Shown here piece after piece: positions 44,370 to 54,784 of a stretch of DNA of 64,000 bases (positions are counted from its first letter, which is position 1; every line of letters begins with the position of its first letter). This stretch comes from Draconibacterium halophilum (GTDB taxonomy: Bacteria; Bacteroidota; Bacteroidia; Bacteroidales; Prolixibacteraceae): NCBI RefSeq assembly GCF_010448835.1, contig NZ_CP048409.1, forward strand, positions 1,682,001 to 1,746,000, read 5' to 3'. The notes beneath the pieces are model-generated. The model was not told the DNA's origin. It saw nothing but the letters and a program-made list of their open reading frames with translations, and searched no databases. A program made the translations under genes and the position numbers.

Positions 44370-46601
44370 TTATTTCAAAAACTTTAGTGTTCCCCCTTTT
44401 TGCAAATCAGTGTGATTTATTTTCGTAGCACTTTCTTTTCGGTTTAACTTAACCAAGGAGAAAACCGATGAAGACGTCGCTCCGTCAGCTTCTAATACAA
44501 ATTTGCCCCCCGGATAATAGTTTTCATCCAGGTTAAGTGTAACCTGTTCAAATATTGGAGACGATAACTGGTATTCGTTACTTCCCGGACACATCGGATA
44601 AAATCCCATTGCGCCAAAAACGTACCACGCCGAAAGTTGGCCGGCATCGTCGTTGCCCGAAAGTCCACCTCTGCCTAATCCATATTCGGTTCTAAGAATG
44701 TATTTCACCGTTTTTTGTGTTTTGTCCCAATCGTTGCTAAAATTAAACAGGAAAGGAATATGATGACTTGGCTCGTTGCCGTGCCAGTACAGTTCGTCGT
44801 CAATCAGTTTGTTCAGTTTTTCACTAAACGTATTTTCGCCACCCATTAATCCGATTAAACCTTCAACATCGTGCGGAACAAACCATGTATAATGTTTGGG
44901 TGTACCTTCGGTTATAAAGTAGTGCTTTGCATTTGGATTAAAGTCTTCGAAAAAACTGCCATCGGCAAATTTGCCGTTTACCCAACCCTGGGTTTCATCG
45001 TATACATTTGAGTAGTTGTACGATCGTGCAAGCAGATCATTGTAGTCGTCATTTTTTCCTAATTTTTGAGCTATCTGTGCCACGCACCAATCGTTATAGG
45101 CATATTCCATTGTCCTGGAAACCTGCTCGTTGGTATGAAAGGCATCGGCTACCACATCGTCTAAGGGAACAAATCCAAACTCGATATAAGATGTTAAAGC
45201 ACGTCTCCCTTTTCCATCTTTATAGGCTTCTTCATCCGGCGTTTCATAGGCATTTTTCCGCATATATTGGTAAGCCTTTTCCAAATCAAAATCAAAGCCT
45301 TTCATGGCGGCATCGCAAAGTATTGCGGTGCTGTGGTCGCCAATCATTGCCGAGGTGTAATTGTTCCACATGGGAAAAATAGGCAGCCAGCCACCGTCTT
45401 CGGCTTTTGCAACAAGCGATTTTACCATGTTGTTATACTCTTTTGGGGCTATAAGGCTCAGTAATGGCATTTGCGCCCGAAAGATATCCCAGTTTGAGAA
45501 GTCACCGTAATAATCAAAGTCACTGTTGTTTTGGGTTTCGTATTGTTTTGAAAAAGCCGGGTAATCGCCATTTACATCGCTCATTAAACGAGGGTGAAAT
45601 AATGCATGATAGATGGCCGTGTAAAACTTGGTGAGTTCCTCTTCGTTTTCCGATTCCACATCAATGCGTCCCAGATAATCGTTCCAGGTGTCTTCCATTT
45701 TTTGTTTTGTTGCTTCAAAATCCCAGTCGGCAATTTCTGTCTCCAGATTTTTACGTGCATTATCAATGCTTGTAAACGAGGTCCCAACTTTTAGTTTTAC
45801 CGGCGTATCTCCATCCAGGTTAAAGGTTACATAAGCTCCAATCTGTTTTTGATCTTTACGCTCGGTAGTACCATGTTCGTATTCAAAATCGCCCCAGGTG
45901 CCGTATTTTACAATCTCCTGGTCGAATTTGGCAACAAAATATCCTGAAATGCCTGCTGGTTTGTCCTGTCCGCTGTAAATTCGGTAAGCAGGATTATATC
46001 CATAAACTTCCTGTTTTTCCAGGTCGATTTTGATATATCCTTTTCCTTCGTCACTGTTTATATCAAACATAATGGTTGGGTTTTTCTCGTCTAACCATGA
46101 AAAACGAAAAAAGCCACAACGTTTAGTGCTTGTCATTTCTGTCATTATGGTTTTTGCCGGGAAAAGAAATGAGGCGTAGGCCGGAGACAAATTTTCCGTT
46201 TTCATTAACGTCATTGTTTGACGTTGCACCGGCTGAAAGCTAAAATTGGTACCCAATTGTGTTGGGAAAATAGTAAAAGAACCATAGTCCTGCGTGCACG
46301 ATCCGCTTAGCCAGTGGCTTGCCCTAAAACCTTGTATCATTGTTTGACCGGTATAAAAAGGTGCAATACATTTTTGCTCGTTGTCGTAAATTTGTGGCGT
46401 CCATTGTGTCATTCCGAAAGGAGCTGTAACCGCCGGAATTGTTTGTCCGTTACTTACATGATCGCCGGGGTGTTGTTGCGCGGCAATTGTTGAGGCAGGT
46501 CCTGTTCCAATAAGCGGATCGACATAGCTGAGGTAATTTTTTTCAGTCTTTTGTGAGCAGGAAAATAAGAGTACAAGTAGAAGCAGATAACAGTTCTTCA
46601 T
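44370..46601 (-). CDS. GH92 alpha-mannosidase lipoprotein
   Basis: A 743-residue exported enzyme. The ATG at 46601 is chosen because it directly begins a lipoprotein signal (LLLVLLFSC lipobox); an in-frame ATG 93 bases upstream would add an unlikely N-terminal tail and run into the next gene's coding region. The opening YVDPLIGTG, the DPxxGTxxxGxxxPGAxxPFGM-like region (PAVTAPFGM) and the C-terminal SGNDDAGQLSAWYVF and MGFYPMCPGSNEY segments are GH92 signatures. GH92 enzymes are calcium-dependent exo-alpha-mannosidases that act on N-glycans, yeast mannan or plant/algal mannosides. It is not an obvious pectin enzyme, so this part of the region probably serves a different or mixed substrate. 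Confidence 0.93.
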   Translation of the reverse strand: MKNCYLLLLVLLFSCSQKTEKNYLSYVDPLIGTGPASTIAAQQHPGDHVSNGQTIPAVTAPFGMTQWTPQIYDNEQKCIAPFYTGQTMIQGFRASHWLSGSCTQDYGSFTIFPTQLGTNFSFQPVQRQTMTLMKTENLSPAYASFLFPAKTIMTEMTSTKRCGFFRFSWLDEKNPTIMFDINSDEGKGYIKIDLEKQEVYGYNPAYRIYSGQDKPAGISGYFVAKFDQEIVKYGTWGDFEYEHGTTERKDQKQIGAYVTFNLDGDTPVKLKVGTSFTSIDNARKNLETEIADWDFEATKQKMEDTWNDYLGRIDVESENEEELTKFYTAIYHALFHPRLMSDVNGDYPAFSKQYETQNNSDFDYYGDFSNWDIFRAQMPLLSLIAPKEYNNMVKSLVAKAEDGGWLPIFPMWNNYTSAMIGDHSTAILCDAAMKGFDFDLEKAYQYMRKNAYETPDEEAYKDGKGRRALTSYIEFGFVPLDDVVADAFHTNEQVSRTMEYAYNDWCVAQIAQKLGKNDDYNDLLARSYNYSNVYDETQGWVNGKFADGSFFEDFNPNAKHYFITEGTPKHYTWFVPHDVEGLIGLMGGENTFSEKLNKLIDDELYWHGNEPSHHIPFLFNFSNDWDKTQKTVKYILRTEYGLGRGGLSGNDDAGQLSAWYVFGAMGFYPMCPGSNEYQLSSPIFEQVTLNLDENYYPGGKFVLEADGATSSSVFSLVKLNRKESATKINHTDLQKGGTLKFLK

Positions 46602-46669
46602 TTTAGTTAGTTTTGTTTTAGTAAGGCCAAAATTATAATTTTCGAAAAATTCTGATGGCAATTTTTCGT

Positions 46670-47548
46670 TTAAATTGAAAGCAGTTGTATCCATCCCTGT
46701 ATGATTTCACCGGTTTCAGGATCAAGTTGTGAGCCGTACATACTGTGAGGAATAGAATAAACAATCAACATTACTATTGAAGCTACTATCGTAAATACCG
46801 GGCGTTCCTTCTTCCGGTTCATTACAAAAGCCAATATCCAGAAAATAAATGCCACTAATGTCTTATTATCGGTTAAATCCCAGGCAAATGGTACTCCTGC
46901 CCAGGCTTCGCCAAAAGCATGTAGTTGAACTATTGGCCCCAGAATCATACCTCCAATGAATAAAGCAACTAAAGTAACAGTAGTATAAAATTTATACCGT
47001 TGATGCCTGAAAATAGCCATAATTCCGGCCAGGTTACCCAACAGCATAGCAAAGAACATGAAAAAGATATGCGGTGCTAAAATCGATGAAGGAACGGCTC
47101 CTTTAAAACGTATTACAACCGGTGTTTTATCCATATATGTTTTTGTTCCGTTTGAGTCGGTAATCTCGAAATAGTATTGAATTTTTCCTGCGGCCGGCTG
47201 TTCGGGTACCGTTGCAAACCATCCTTTTTCTTCGGTAAGGTTAAAAACCTTATTCATCAGGTACGAATCAACAGGCTGTTTTTTGTAAACAAAGTCAACC
47301 GATTGGTATGGATCATCGGACAGGAACTTTTTATAGAAAAATCTGGCTTCAATATTGTTGTCGTCAATAGCCAGTTTTACCTCAGTATTGCTGTCTATTT
47401 CTATACTGCGTACCAATTTTACTTCGTAATTGGTGTTATTAACTTCTACCAACAATTTTTTATCGTAGGTGGGGCCTGTTTTTCGTTGATAAATAACCGC
47501 AGCAAGTGTAATAACAACAGCTAGTAGCCAATAGAAAACTTTTTTCAT
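46670..47548 (-). CDS. Conserved membrane protein of unknown function
   Basis: A 292-residue protein not assigned to a named family. Residues 5-20 are a transmembrane anchor, residues about 25-155 are an extracytoplasmic beta-rich domain, and four transmembrane helices follow (about 162-182, 190-210, 233-243 and 252-270). Layout suggests an inner-membrane protein with one soluble domain. The domain contains a EVKLVRSIEID segment and a YYFEITDSNGTKTY segment that looks immunoglobulin-like. It is 68 bases upstream of the GH92 gene on the same strand, so the two may be transcribed together. No function can be proposed from sequence alone. Confidence 0.6.
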   Translation of the reverse strand: MKKVFYWLLAVVITLAAVIYQRKTGPTYDKKLLVEVNNTNYEVKLVRSIEIDSNTEVKLAIDDNNIEARFFYKKFLSDDPYQSVDFVYKKQPVDSYLMNKVFNLTEEKGWFATVPEQPAAGKIQYYFEITDSNGTKTYMDKTPVVIRFKGAVPSSILAPHIFFMFFAMLLGNLAGIMAIFRHQRYKFYTTVTLVALFIGGMILGPIVQLHAFGEAWAGVPFAWDLTDNKTLVAFIFWILAFVMNRKKERPVFTIVASIVMLIVYSIPHSMYGSQLDPETGEIIQGWIQLLSI

Positions 47549-47955
47549 TTTTTGGTAATTTTGAATAGCAATACAATAATAAAAGGATTTTCTGAATAAA
47601 ACACTCCTTAAAAGAAGACATTAATTTCACTGGTAAATGAGCTTATTAATTGTACTAGCGGGTGTTGCGATTCATTTTCTTAATGTAAAAATAACAATTA
47701 TGTTTTTTAACACATCGTGTACTTTTCCAATGTTGAAATGAAAAATATACTTTAGCATTCGAATCAAAGATATTTAACCTGTATTTTTGATTCAGAACTA
47801 AAACTAACGAAGATTCTATTTTACTAACTAACTAATTAATTAAACTTATGGATAAACCACACTGATCCTTATAAGGAATTGTAGGTTCGCTACAGTTCAA
47901 TCCAGAATAATTTTTTATTCAAATTTCTATTTATTAATACCAAAACTTAAAATCT
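47549..47955. promoter_or_regulatory. Intergenic region with the susC promoter and leader
   Basis: A 407-base gap. TAttTTTG at 47782-47789 is a plausible -7 element, giving a leader of about 160 bases before the susC ATG at 47956. The leader includes a perfect 12-bp palindrome, TCCTTATAAGGA (47866-47877), and a five-codon open frame (ATG at 47848). The upstream half holds only AT-rich sequence. No extracytoplasmic sigma or hybrid two-component gene adjoins. Confidence 0.4.
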
Positions 47956-50900
47956 ATGGAAAAAAATCCTTTAAGAGGTTTTTTAACCTTGCTTATGATG
48001 TCTGTATTCATGGCATTTTCTCTAGGTTCTTATGCGCAATCAGCTGTTACCGGTACTGTTACCGATGAAGAAGGCGTAGGGATACCTGGTGTGTCGATTG
48101 TGGTTCAGGGAACCACTCAGGGAACAATTACCGACATTGAAGGTAATTACACCTTAACGTTACCTGAAGGTGCAGAGAAATTAACTTTTTCTTACATCGG
48201 GATGTTAACACAACAAGTTGAGATTGCAGGGCAATCAACAATTAATGTAGTGATGAAAGCCGATGTGATCGGTGTTGACGAGGTGGTTGTTGTGGGTTAT
48301 GGAACCCGCATGAAAGAAGAACTAACCGGAGCTGTTTCAACCGTATCTGCTGAAAGCCTCGAAGCTACATCGGAAGTTAGTGTTGCTAACCGTTTGCAAG
48401 GGCAAGTAGCCGGAGTTACAGTAACTACTGCTAACCGTCCGGGTGCTGAGGGAACCATTCGTATTCGCGGAGTTGGAACCATTAACGATCCGAATCCATT
48501 GTACATTATTGATGGTGTACCTGCAGGACCTGGAAACAATATCCCTCCGGGTGATATCGAAAGTATTTCAGTATTGAAAGATGCTTCTTCTGCTGCTATT
48601 TATGGTACAAGAGGTGCAAATGGGGTAATTATTATTACCACCAAAAGAGGTCGTGCAAACCAACAACCCGAATTAACGTATCTGTTAAAACCGGTGTTGT
48701 TAATGCAACTAACAAGTACGACATGCTCAATACTACGGAATATGCCGATGCACTTTGGATGTCTTTTGCCAACAAAGGAGACGATCCTATACATGCACAG
48801 TATGGTTCTGGTTCCAGTCCGGTTATTCCAGACTATATTTTACCTAACGGTGCAATGAATGGAGAGGTGGATGAATCCACTTACGGCTTTCCAGACAATG
48901 TTATTTTTAAAGCAAACAAACAGGGCACTGACTGGTACGACGAGATTTACCAAACCGGTATTGTTCAGGAATACGACCTATCAGTTGTAGGTGGTGGTAA
49001 TAATTCCACTTATGCCTTTTCTGCCAATTATCTCGATGAAGAAGGTTTGGTAAAATACACCAATTTCAAACGTTACACCATGCGTATGAATTCGGATGCC
49101 AAATTTAACGATTGGTTAAAGGTAGGAGAGTCGCTTCAGGTTGCTTATATCGATGAATACGGTCGTTTTACGGACAACGCTGAAGACAGCCCTATTTCGC
49201 ATGCTTACCGTGCACAGCCTATTATTCCGGTTTATGATATTAGTGGTGTAAATTTTGCCGGATCAAAAGCTCCTGAAATGGGTAATGCCGAAAATCCATT
49301 GGCAATTGCTTACCGTTCACGAAACAACAACGGTAAATGGATGCGTATTTTAGGAAATGCATTTGCTGAAGTTACCTTAGCCGAAGGGCTTACTGCCAAA
49401 ACATTATTTGGAGCAAACTGGGGACAGTGGAATTATAAAGGATACATCATCCCAAATTACGAGCACTCTGAACCAAACAAAATCAATGGTGTTGATGCAA
49501 ATTCAAACTACGAGCTTCAATGGAACTGGTCGAATACCTTGAATTACAGCAAAACTTTTGCTGATGTTCATAGAATCAACGTATTGTTAGGTACAGAAGC
49601 AGTAGAAAGCAAGTGGCAGTCGTTAAACGCCAGCCGCCGTGTATATTTCTCTGAAGATCCTAACTACATGCAGTTGGATTCAGGTGAAAGTAATAAAGAA
49701 AACAGCGGTAATGCAGAAGAATGGTCACTGTTCTCGGTATTTGGTCGTATAAACTACGATTTTATGGGTAAGTATTACCTCGAAGGAACTGTTCGTCGTG
49801 ATGGCTCTTCACGTTTCAGCCCCGACAATCGTTATGCTACTTTCCCTGCTGTATCAGCTGCATGGGCAGTCTCAGAAGAAAGTTTTATGCAAAATACCAG
49901 TAGCTGGTTAGATTTACTAAAACTTCGTTTAGGATGGGGGCAATCGGGTAACGACCGTATTGGGAATTACAACTATTTCTCAACTTATTCAACCGACCCA
50001 TACCGGGCTTCGTATGATATTAACGGAACAAATACAAGTGCCGCTTCAGGTTTTAAACCGGCCACATTGGGTAGCGAAGAAGTAGTTTGGGAAGCCACTA
50101 CCACCTATAACTTTGGTCTTGACGCCAATATGCTCGATAATCACCTGGCATTCTCTTTGGATTTGTGGCAACGCGATACCAAAGATATGCTATTCAGGGA
50201 GCCTATTCCTCATGTTATGGGTATTGCAACTGCACCTTTTGTAAACGTTGGGGAGATGCGTAACCGCGGATTTGATTTTGAAGTGGGTTACAACAATGCC
50301 AGTGCTGATGGTAAGTTAACTTATTCAGCCAACCTGACCTTGTCGCACTACAAAAATGAAATTACAAAGCTTTCAGAGAAAAATCCGGATCAGATTATTG
50401 ATGGAACTGATGAACGACAGAAAGTATACACACGTTTTGCTGTAGGATCAGAATTCCCGGCTTTTTATGGTTATGTGGTTGAAGGCATTTTCCAAAATCA
50501 GACAGAAGCTGATGGTCATCCACCTTATGCCGGAACAATTGGCGGCTACAACCAGCCCGGTCACTTCAAATATCAAAATGTTGATAACACAACGATGATG
50601 GTTGACACTGACGGCGATGGTGAAGCAGATACCGAAATGCAGGTGATAGACGACAAAGACAGAACCTGGATTGGAAGTCCTCATCCGGATTTAACAGCCG
50701 GTTTAAATCTTAATTTGGGTTATAGTAATTTCGATTTAAACATGTTCTTCTACGGAAGTTTTGGTAACGAGATGATAAACTATGTTCGGCGTTGGATTGA
50801 TTACGGTCAGTTTAACGGTGGTTTAAGCGAGGATGCATTATATGATTCATGGGGAAGCCCCTATTTGGATAACAATGCAGATGCTTCGCTTCCGATGTTG

Positions 50901-51185
50901 GATTTTGAGCCCATTTCGCAAGAACCATCAACTGCATTTGTTGAAGACGCTTCGTACTTAAGACTTAAGTCATTGCGATTGGGATATACGTTCCCAAAAT
51001 CAACACTCGACAGAGTAGGTATTCAAAAACTGCGCATTTATGCACAGGTGTCGAATGTATTCACGATAACAGGTTACAGCGGCCTCGATCCTGAAGTAAA
51101 TGCTTCGGGTACCGCAATGGGATTAGACAGAGGGGCATGGCCAACGCCACGCCAGATTATGTTTGGCGTAAACCTGGGTTTATAA
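47956..51185 (+). pseudogene. susC: SusC-like TonB-dependent glycan transporter, split by a frameshift
   Basis: Two open frames make one SusC-type protein of about 1076 residues. The first (from 47956) has the signal peptide, the carboxypeptidase-like domain (VTGTVTDEEGVGIPGV), the TonB box region and the plug with YIIDGVPAGPGNN; it runs out of frame after KRGRANQQP. The same protein continues one base earlier in the frame 48669-51185 as RINVSVKTG..., then the barrel with NTTEYADALW and a final LGL. The break sits in CCCGA at 48667-48671; one extra C would restore TTKRGRANQQP-RINVSVKTG. SusC forms the outer-membrane channel through which glycans captured by SusD pass. As written the gene is inactive, but a base-calling error is equally possible because the neighbours carry the same type of lesion. 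Confidence 0.85.
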
Positions 51186-51198
51186 GAATTAATTCAAT

Positions 51199-53024
51199 AT
51201 GAATATTAAACAGAGAAGTATTATGAAAAAACTATCAATATTAATGGTCATCGCGATTTTACTGACCATGTCATATTCTTGTTCTGAAGAGTTTCTGACC
51301 AAGGAACCTCCTGGTTCGACTTCAGAAAATGTATTCTACGATGCAAAGGGTATTGACGCACTTTTAATCGGAACTTACGCAATGGTTGGAGGAAGTTCTT
51401 TATGGGAAATTAGCTGGGGAGCTTCTATCCAAAACTGGACTTACGGTTCGGCAGCATCAGATGATGCTTATAAAGGATCGGAATTTACCGATCAGGTTGT
51501 TGTTAATGACATCGAACGCTGGGAAGTATTACCATCAAATAACTATCCGGGCGATAAATGGCAGTGGGCATTTGGTATGGGAGTTGACCGTGCCAACAAA
51601 ACACTACGTGTAATTAACGGAACTGAAGAGGCTGGTACAATTACTGCTGATGAGGCTGCCGCTTTCAGAGCACAGGCTCGTTTCTTGCGTGCCTTGTTTT
51701 ACTTTGAAGCGCGTTTGGTTTTCGGAGATTATATTCCGCTATTAACGGAAGAAACTGAAGATCCAAGTGCCGTGCCGAATGAGAATGCCGATGGAGCAGT
51801 TCTTAGTTTTATCATCGACGATTTGACATATGCTGCAAGCAATTTACCATCAACTCAGGCGCAGGTGGGCCGTGCCACTAAGTGGGCTGCAAAAGCTTTA
51901 GCTGCCAGAGCGTATCTGCAAGACCTTAAATATTCAGACGCAGAACCTCTATTGGACGAAATCATTGCTAGCGGCCAATTCTCATTGGTTGATGAGTTTA
52001 TTGATAACTTCAACATTGCCACAAACAACAATCAGGAGTCTATTTTCGAAATCCAGGCAAACGTAAACGATATCAACGAATCGTTAAATGCTGAAATGGG
52101 TATCGGTTTAAACTGGCCTCATGGTGGTGATATTGGTATGTGCTGTGGTTTCCATCAGCCATCGCAAAACCTGGTTAATGCCTATAAAGTTAATGCAAAC
52201 GGACATCCTATGTTCGATTCGTTTAATGATTCGGATTTGGCAAACGATGCAGGGATAGCATCGGAAGAAACATTTGTGCCTTTTACCGATGTGGTAGATC
52301 CACGATTGGATTATACTGTAAGCCGACGTGGTATTCCTTATAAAGACTGGGGAATTAACCGTGGAAGTAACTGGGTTCGTAAACAAACTGACGGAGGCCC
52401 TTATTTACCTGTAGCTAAGCCTTTCTTTAAAAAAGATGAGCGATACAATCTGTCAACCACAACAGGTTGGCAAACAGGTATTAATGCAAATAACTATCGT
52501 TATTTGCGTTATAGCCATATTATTCTGTGGAAAGCTGAGTGTAGAGCTGCTGCTAATGATCCTGGCGGTGCATTAACTTATGTTAATATGATTCGTAACC
52601 GGGCAAAAAACAGTACTCCTGTTATGGGTAAAGTAATGCTCACGCAATTACCCCTTCGGTATATCCATGGGGCGATGAAGGCGATGTTGACTGGACACAA
52701 CCTGCTGCCAATTACAAGGTGGAGCCTTACGTTTCATTTGCCGACGGTGCTGAAGCGATGAAAGCGGTACAGTGGGAGCAACGTCTTGAATTTGCTACGG
52801 AAGGTATACGTTTCTTCGATCTCCGTCGTTGGGATAATCTTCCGAATAAAATTGGTGGACAGAGTATGGCTGATATCCTGAATGGTTTTGCCACTGCCGA
52901 TTTACGCACACGTCCTTCTTTCATGAAAGATGCCAGTTTTAGCGAAAACGATAAGTACATGCCAATTCCACAATCTCAATTAGATCAACAACCTGGCGTT
53001 CTTGTTCAACGTCCGGGGTATTAA
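51199..53024 (+). pseudogene. susD: SusD-like glycan-binding lipoprotein, split by a frameshift
   Basis: A SusD/RagB-type surface lipoprotein of about 600 residues encoded in two frames. The first part starts with a lipoprotein signal (the ATG at 51223 gives the most compact signal, ending SYSC) and runs through the tetratricopeptide-like helices, with ARFLRALFYFEARLVFGDYIP and LRYSHIILWKAECR. It leaves frame at 52634-52637; the continuation (NAHAITPSVYPWGDEG ... RLEFATEGIRFFDLRRW ... QRPGY) is one base back. One extra A in GTAATGCT would restore GKV-NAHAI. SusD sits 14 bases after the SusC gene and would lie over its barrel and bind the glycan. The terminal RxPGY motif is typical of complete SusD proteins. 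Confidence 0.85.
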
Positions 53025-53057
53025 TATTTAGTTTGGTTAGAGCTATATGAATATTTA

Positions 53058-53088
53058 AAGAGGGGCTGAAAAGTCCCTCTTTTTTTTG
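53058..53088 (+). terminator. Intrinsic terminator after susD
   Basis: AGAGGG pairs with CCCTCT around a 10-base loop and is followed by a run of eight T, 34 bases after the susD stop. Confidence 0.9.
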
Positions 53089-53212
53089 CGCACAAAATTA
53101 AATTTGCCGAAATAAAAACTTGATCTATCTTTACGGCTCAAATCGCATCATGCGAAAAAAATAGTAGGAATACCGGGAGTTTTTATTCCGAACACCAATT
53201 TCAACTTTTAGA

Positions 53213-54444
53213 ATGGCACTGAATTATCTTTTCATTTTCTTTTTTGTAATCGCATTTATTATTGCTCTTGTAAAACTTGTGTTTCTGGGCGATACACAGG
53301 TTTTTACCGACATGGTTCAAGCCACTTTTGATATGGCTAAAACCGGTTTCGAAATATCGCTGGGATTAACCGGTGTGCTTACCCTGTGGATGGGGATTAT
53401 GAAAATAGGAGAGAAAGGCGGAATTGTTCATGTGTTCTCAAAAGTAATTGGGCCGTTTTTTAATAAGCTGTTTCCTGAGCTGGGGAAAGAACATCCGGCA
53501 CATGGATCAATTCTGATGAATATTGCCGCCAATATGCTAAACCTTGATAATGCTGCAACACCAATGGGTTTGCAGGCCATGAAAGAAATGCAGGAAACCA
53601 ACCCGAACAAAAAGACTGCATCGAATGCGCAAATTATGTTTTTGGTGCTGAATACTTCGGGGCTAACGCTGCTGCCCATAAGTATTATGGTTTATCGTGC
53701 GCAGCTGGGGGCTGTAAATCCTTCCGATATATTTATTCCTATTCTGCTGGCCACGTATTTTTCCACCATTGCCGGATTGATTTCTGTGGCTATCTATCAA
53801 AAAATAAATTTGCTAGATAAAGTAATTCTGGCTTACCTCGGCGGATTAACGGCGATTATAGTTGGTATCATCTGGTACTTTTCAACGCTCGATAAAGATG
53901 CCATTACACAGGTATCGAATGTAGCCAGTAATTTTATTCTGTTCACCGTAATTGTGGCCTTTATTCTGATGGCCTTATTTCGAAAGGTGAATGTTTACGA
54001 GGCTTTTATTGAAGGGGCAAAAGACGGCTTTAAAACGGCGGTGAAAATTATTCCTTATCTGGTAGCTATTTTGGTTGCTATTGGAGTGTTCCGGGCTTCG
54101 GGGCTATGGACTGGGTGGTTGCCGGCGTAACCTGGAGCTTTGAGCAAATGGGAGTAAACGCCGATTTTACCCCGGCCTTACCAACTGCCTTAATGAAACC
54201 CTTGAGTGGAAGTGGTGCCCGCGGAATGATGGTGGACGCCATGACAACATACGGCGCCGATTCGTTTGTAGGCCGCGTGGCAAGTACCGTGCAAGGGGCT
54301 ACCGATACTACCTTTTATATTCTGGCGGTTTATTTTGGTGCTGTTGGAATTAAAAACACCCGCTATGCCGTTGTATGCGGTTTAATTGCCGATTTTACGG
54401 GTATTATAGCATCGATATTGCTGGCGTATCTTTTCTTTTATTAG
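53213..54444 (+). pseudogene. Spore maturation A/B-like nucleoside-recognition membrane protein, split by a frameshift
   Basis: Two open frames together encode one multi-pass membrane protein of about 410 residues of the SpmA/SpmB (nucleoside-recognition, Gate) type. The first frame (53213-54130) holds the SpmA-like half with MNIAANMLNLDNAATPMG; it ends prematurely after FRASG. The protein continues one base earlier from about 54100 as AMDWVVAGVTW and the SpmB-like half with LPTALMKPLSGSGARGMMVD and STVQGATDTTFYI. One extra G in TCGGGGCT (54096-54103) would give FRASGAMDW. The family is widespread in non-sporulating bacteria as inner-membrane transporters of uncertain substrate. It has its own upstream gap after the susD terminator, so it is a separate transcription unit. 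Confidence 0.85.
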
Positions 54445-54474
54445 GAATTGCCCGGGCAACAGGAAAATCTGTTC

Positions 54475-54719
54475 GGGGAGCACTTAATGTTGTCGGTGAG
54501 CAACAAAAAGTGTCAGGGGAAAGCTAAACTTTGCCGGTGAGCCCATAAAAGTGTTCGGGGAAGGCTCATTGTCGTTGGTGGGCACAAAAAAGTAAGCGGG
54601 GAGACCCTAATTGTCTCGGTGGGCTGAACAATCAATCGGGGAGAGGGTAAACCTCCCGGGGAGACATTAAAGTGCCCGGGGAAGGGTCAACCCTACCTGG
54701 GGACCAGTAAAATCAGGGG
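54475..54719. repeat. Degenerate tandem array of 20-21 bp G-rich units
   Basis: Twelve units begin with GGGGA or GGTGR at 54475, 54495, 54516, 54536, 54557, 54577, 54598, 54618, 54638, 54658, 54678 and 54699. Spacing is 20 or 21 bases throughout. In the first eight units GGGGA and GGTGR types alternate strictly, giving a 40-41 base composite period; the last four are all GGGGA. Several units contain small inverted repeats around a TAA or TCA centre (for example AGGGTAAACCT and AGGGTCAACCCT). No frame stays open across it, and units are too diverged for CRISPR. It fills the gap between convergent genes. Confidence 0.8.
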
Positions 54720-54784
54720 TTTTAGGATTTGGAATAAAACGAATTATCCAGTTTTAGAGAACCTGTGTACAACTACTTAGCAAA

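Noticed and set aside
46602..46694. N-terminal extension of the GH92 protein
   Set aside because: The ATG at 46601 starts exactly at a lipoprotein signal, and the extension would overlap the upstream membrane-protein gene.
54475..54719. CRISPR-like array
   Set aside because: Units are only 20-21 bases, strongly diverged, with no constant repeat and no cas genes in the window.
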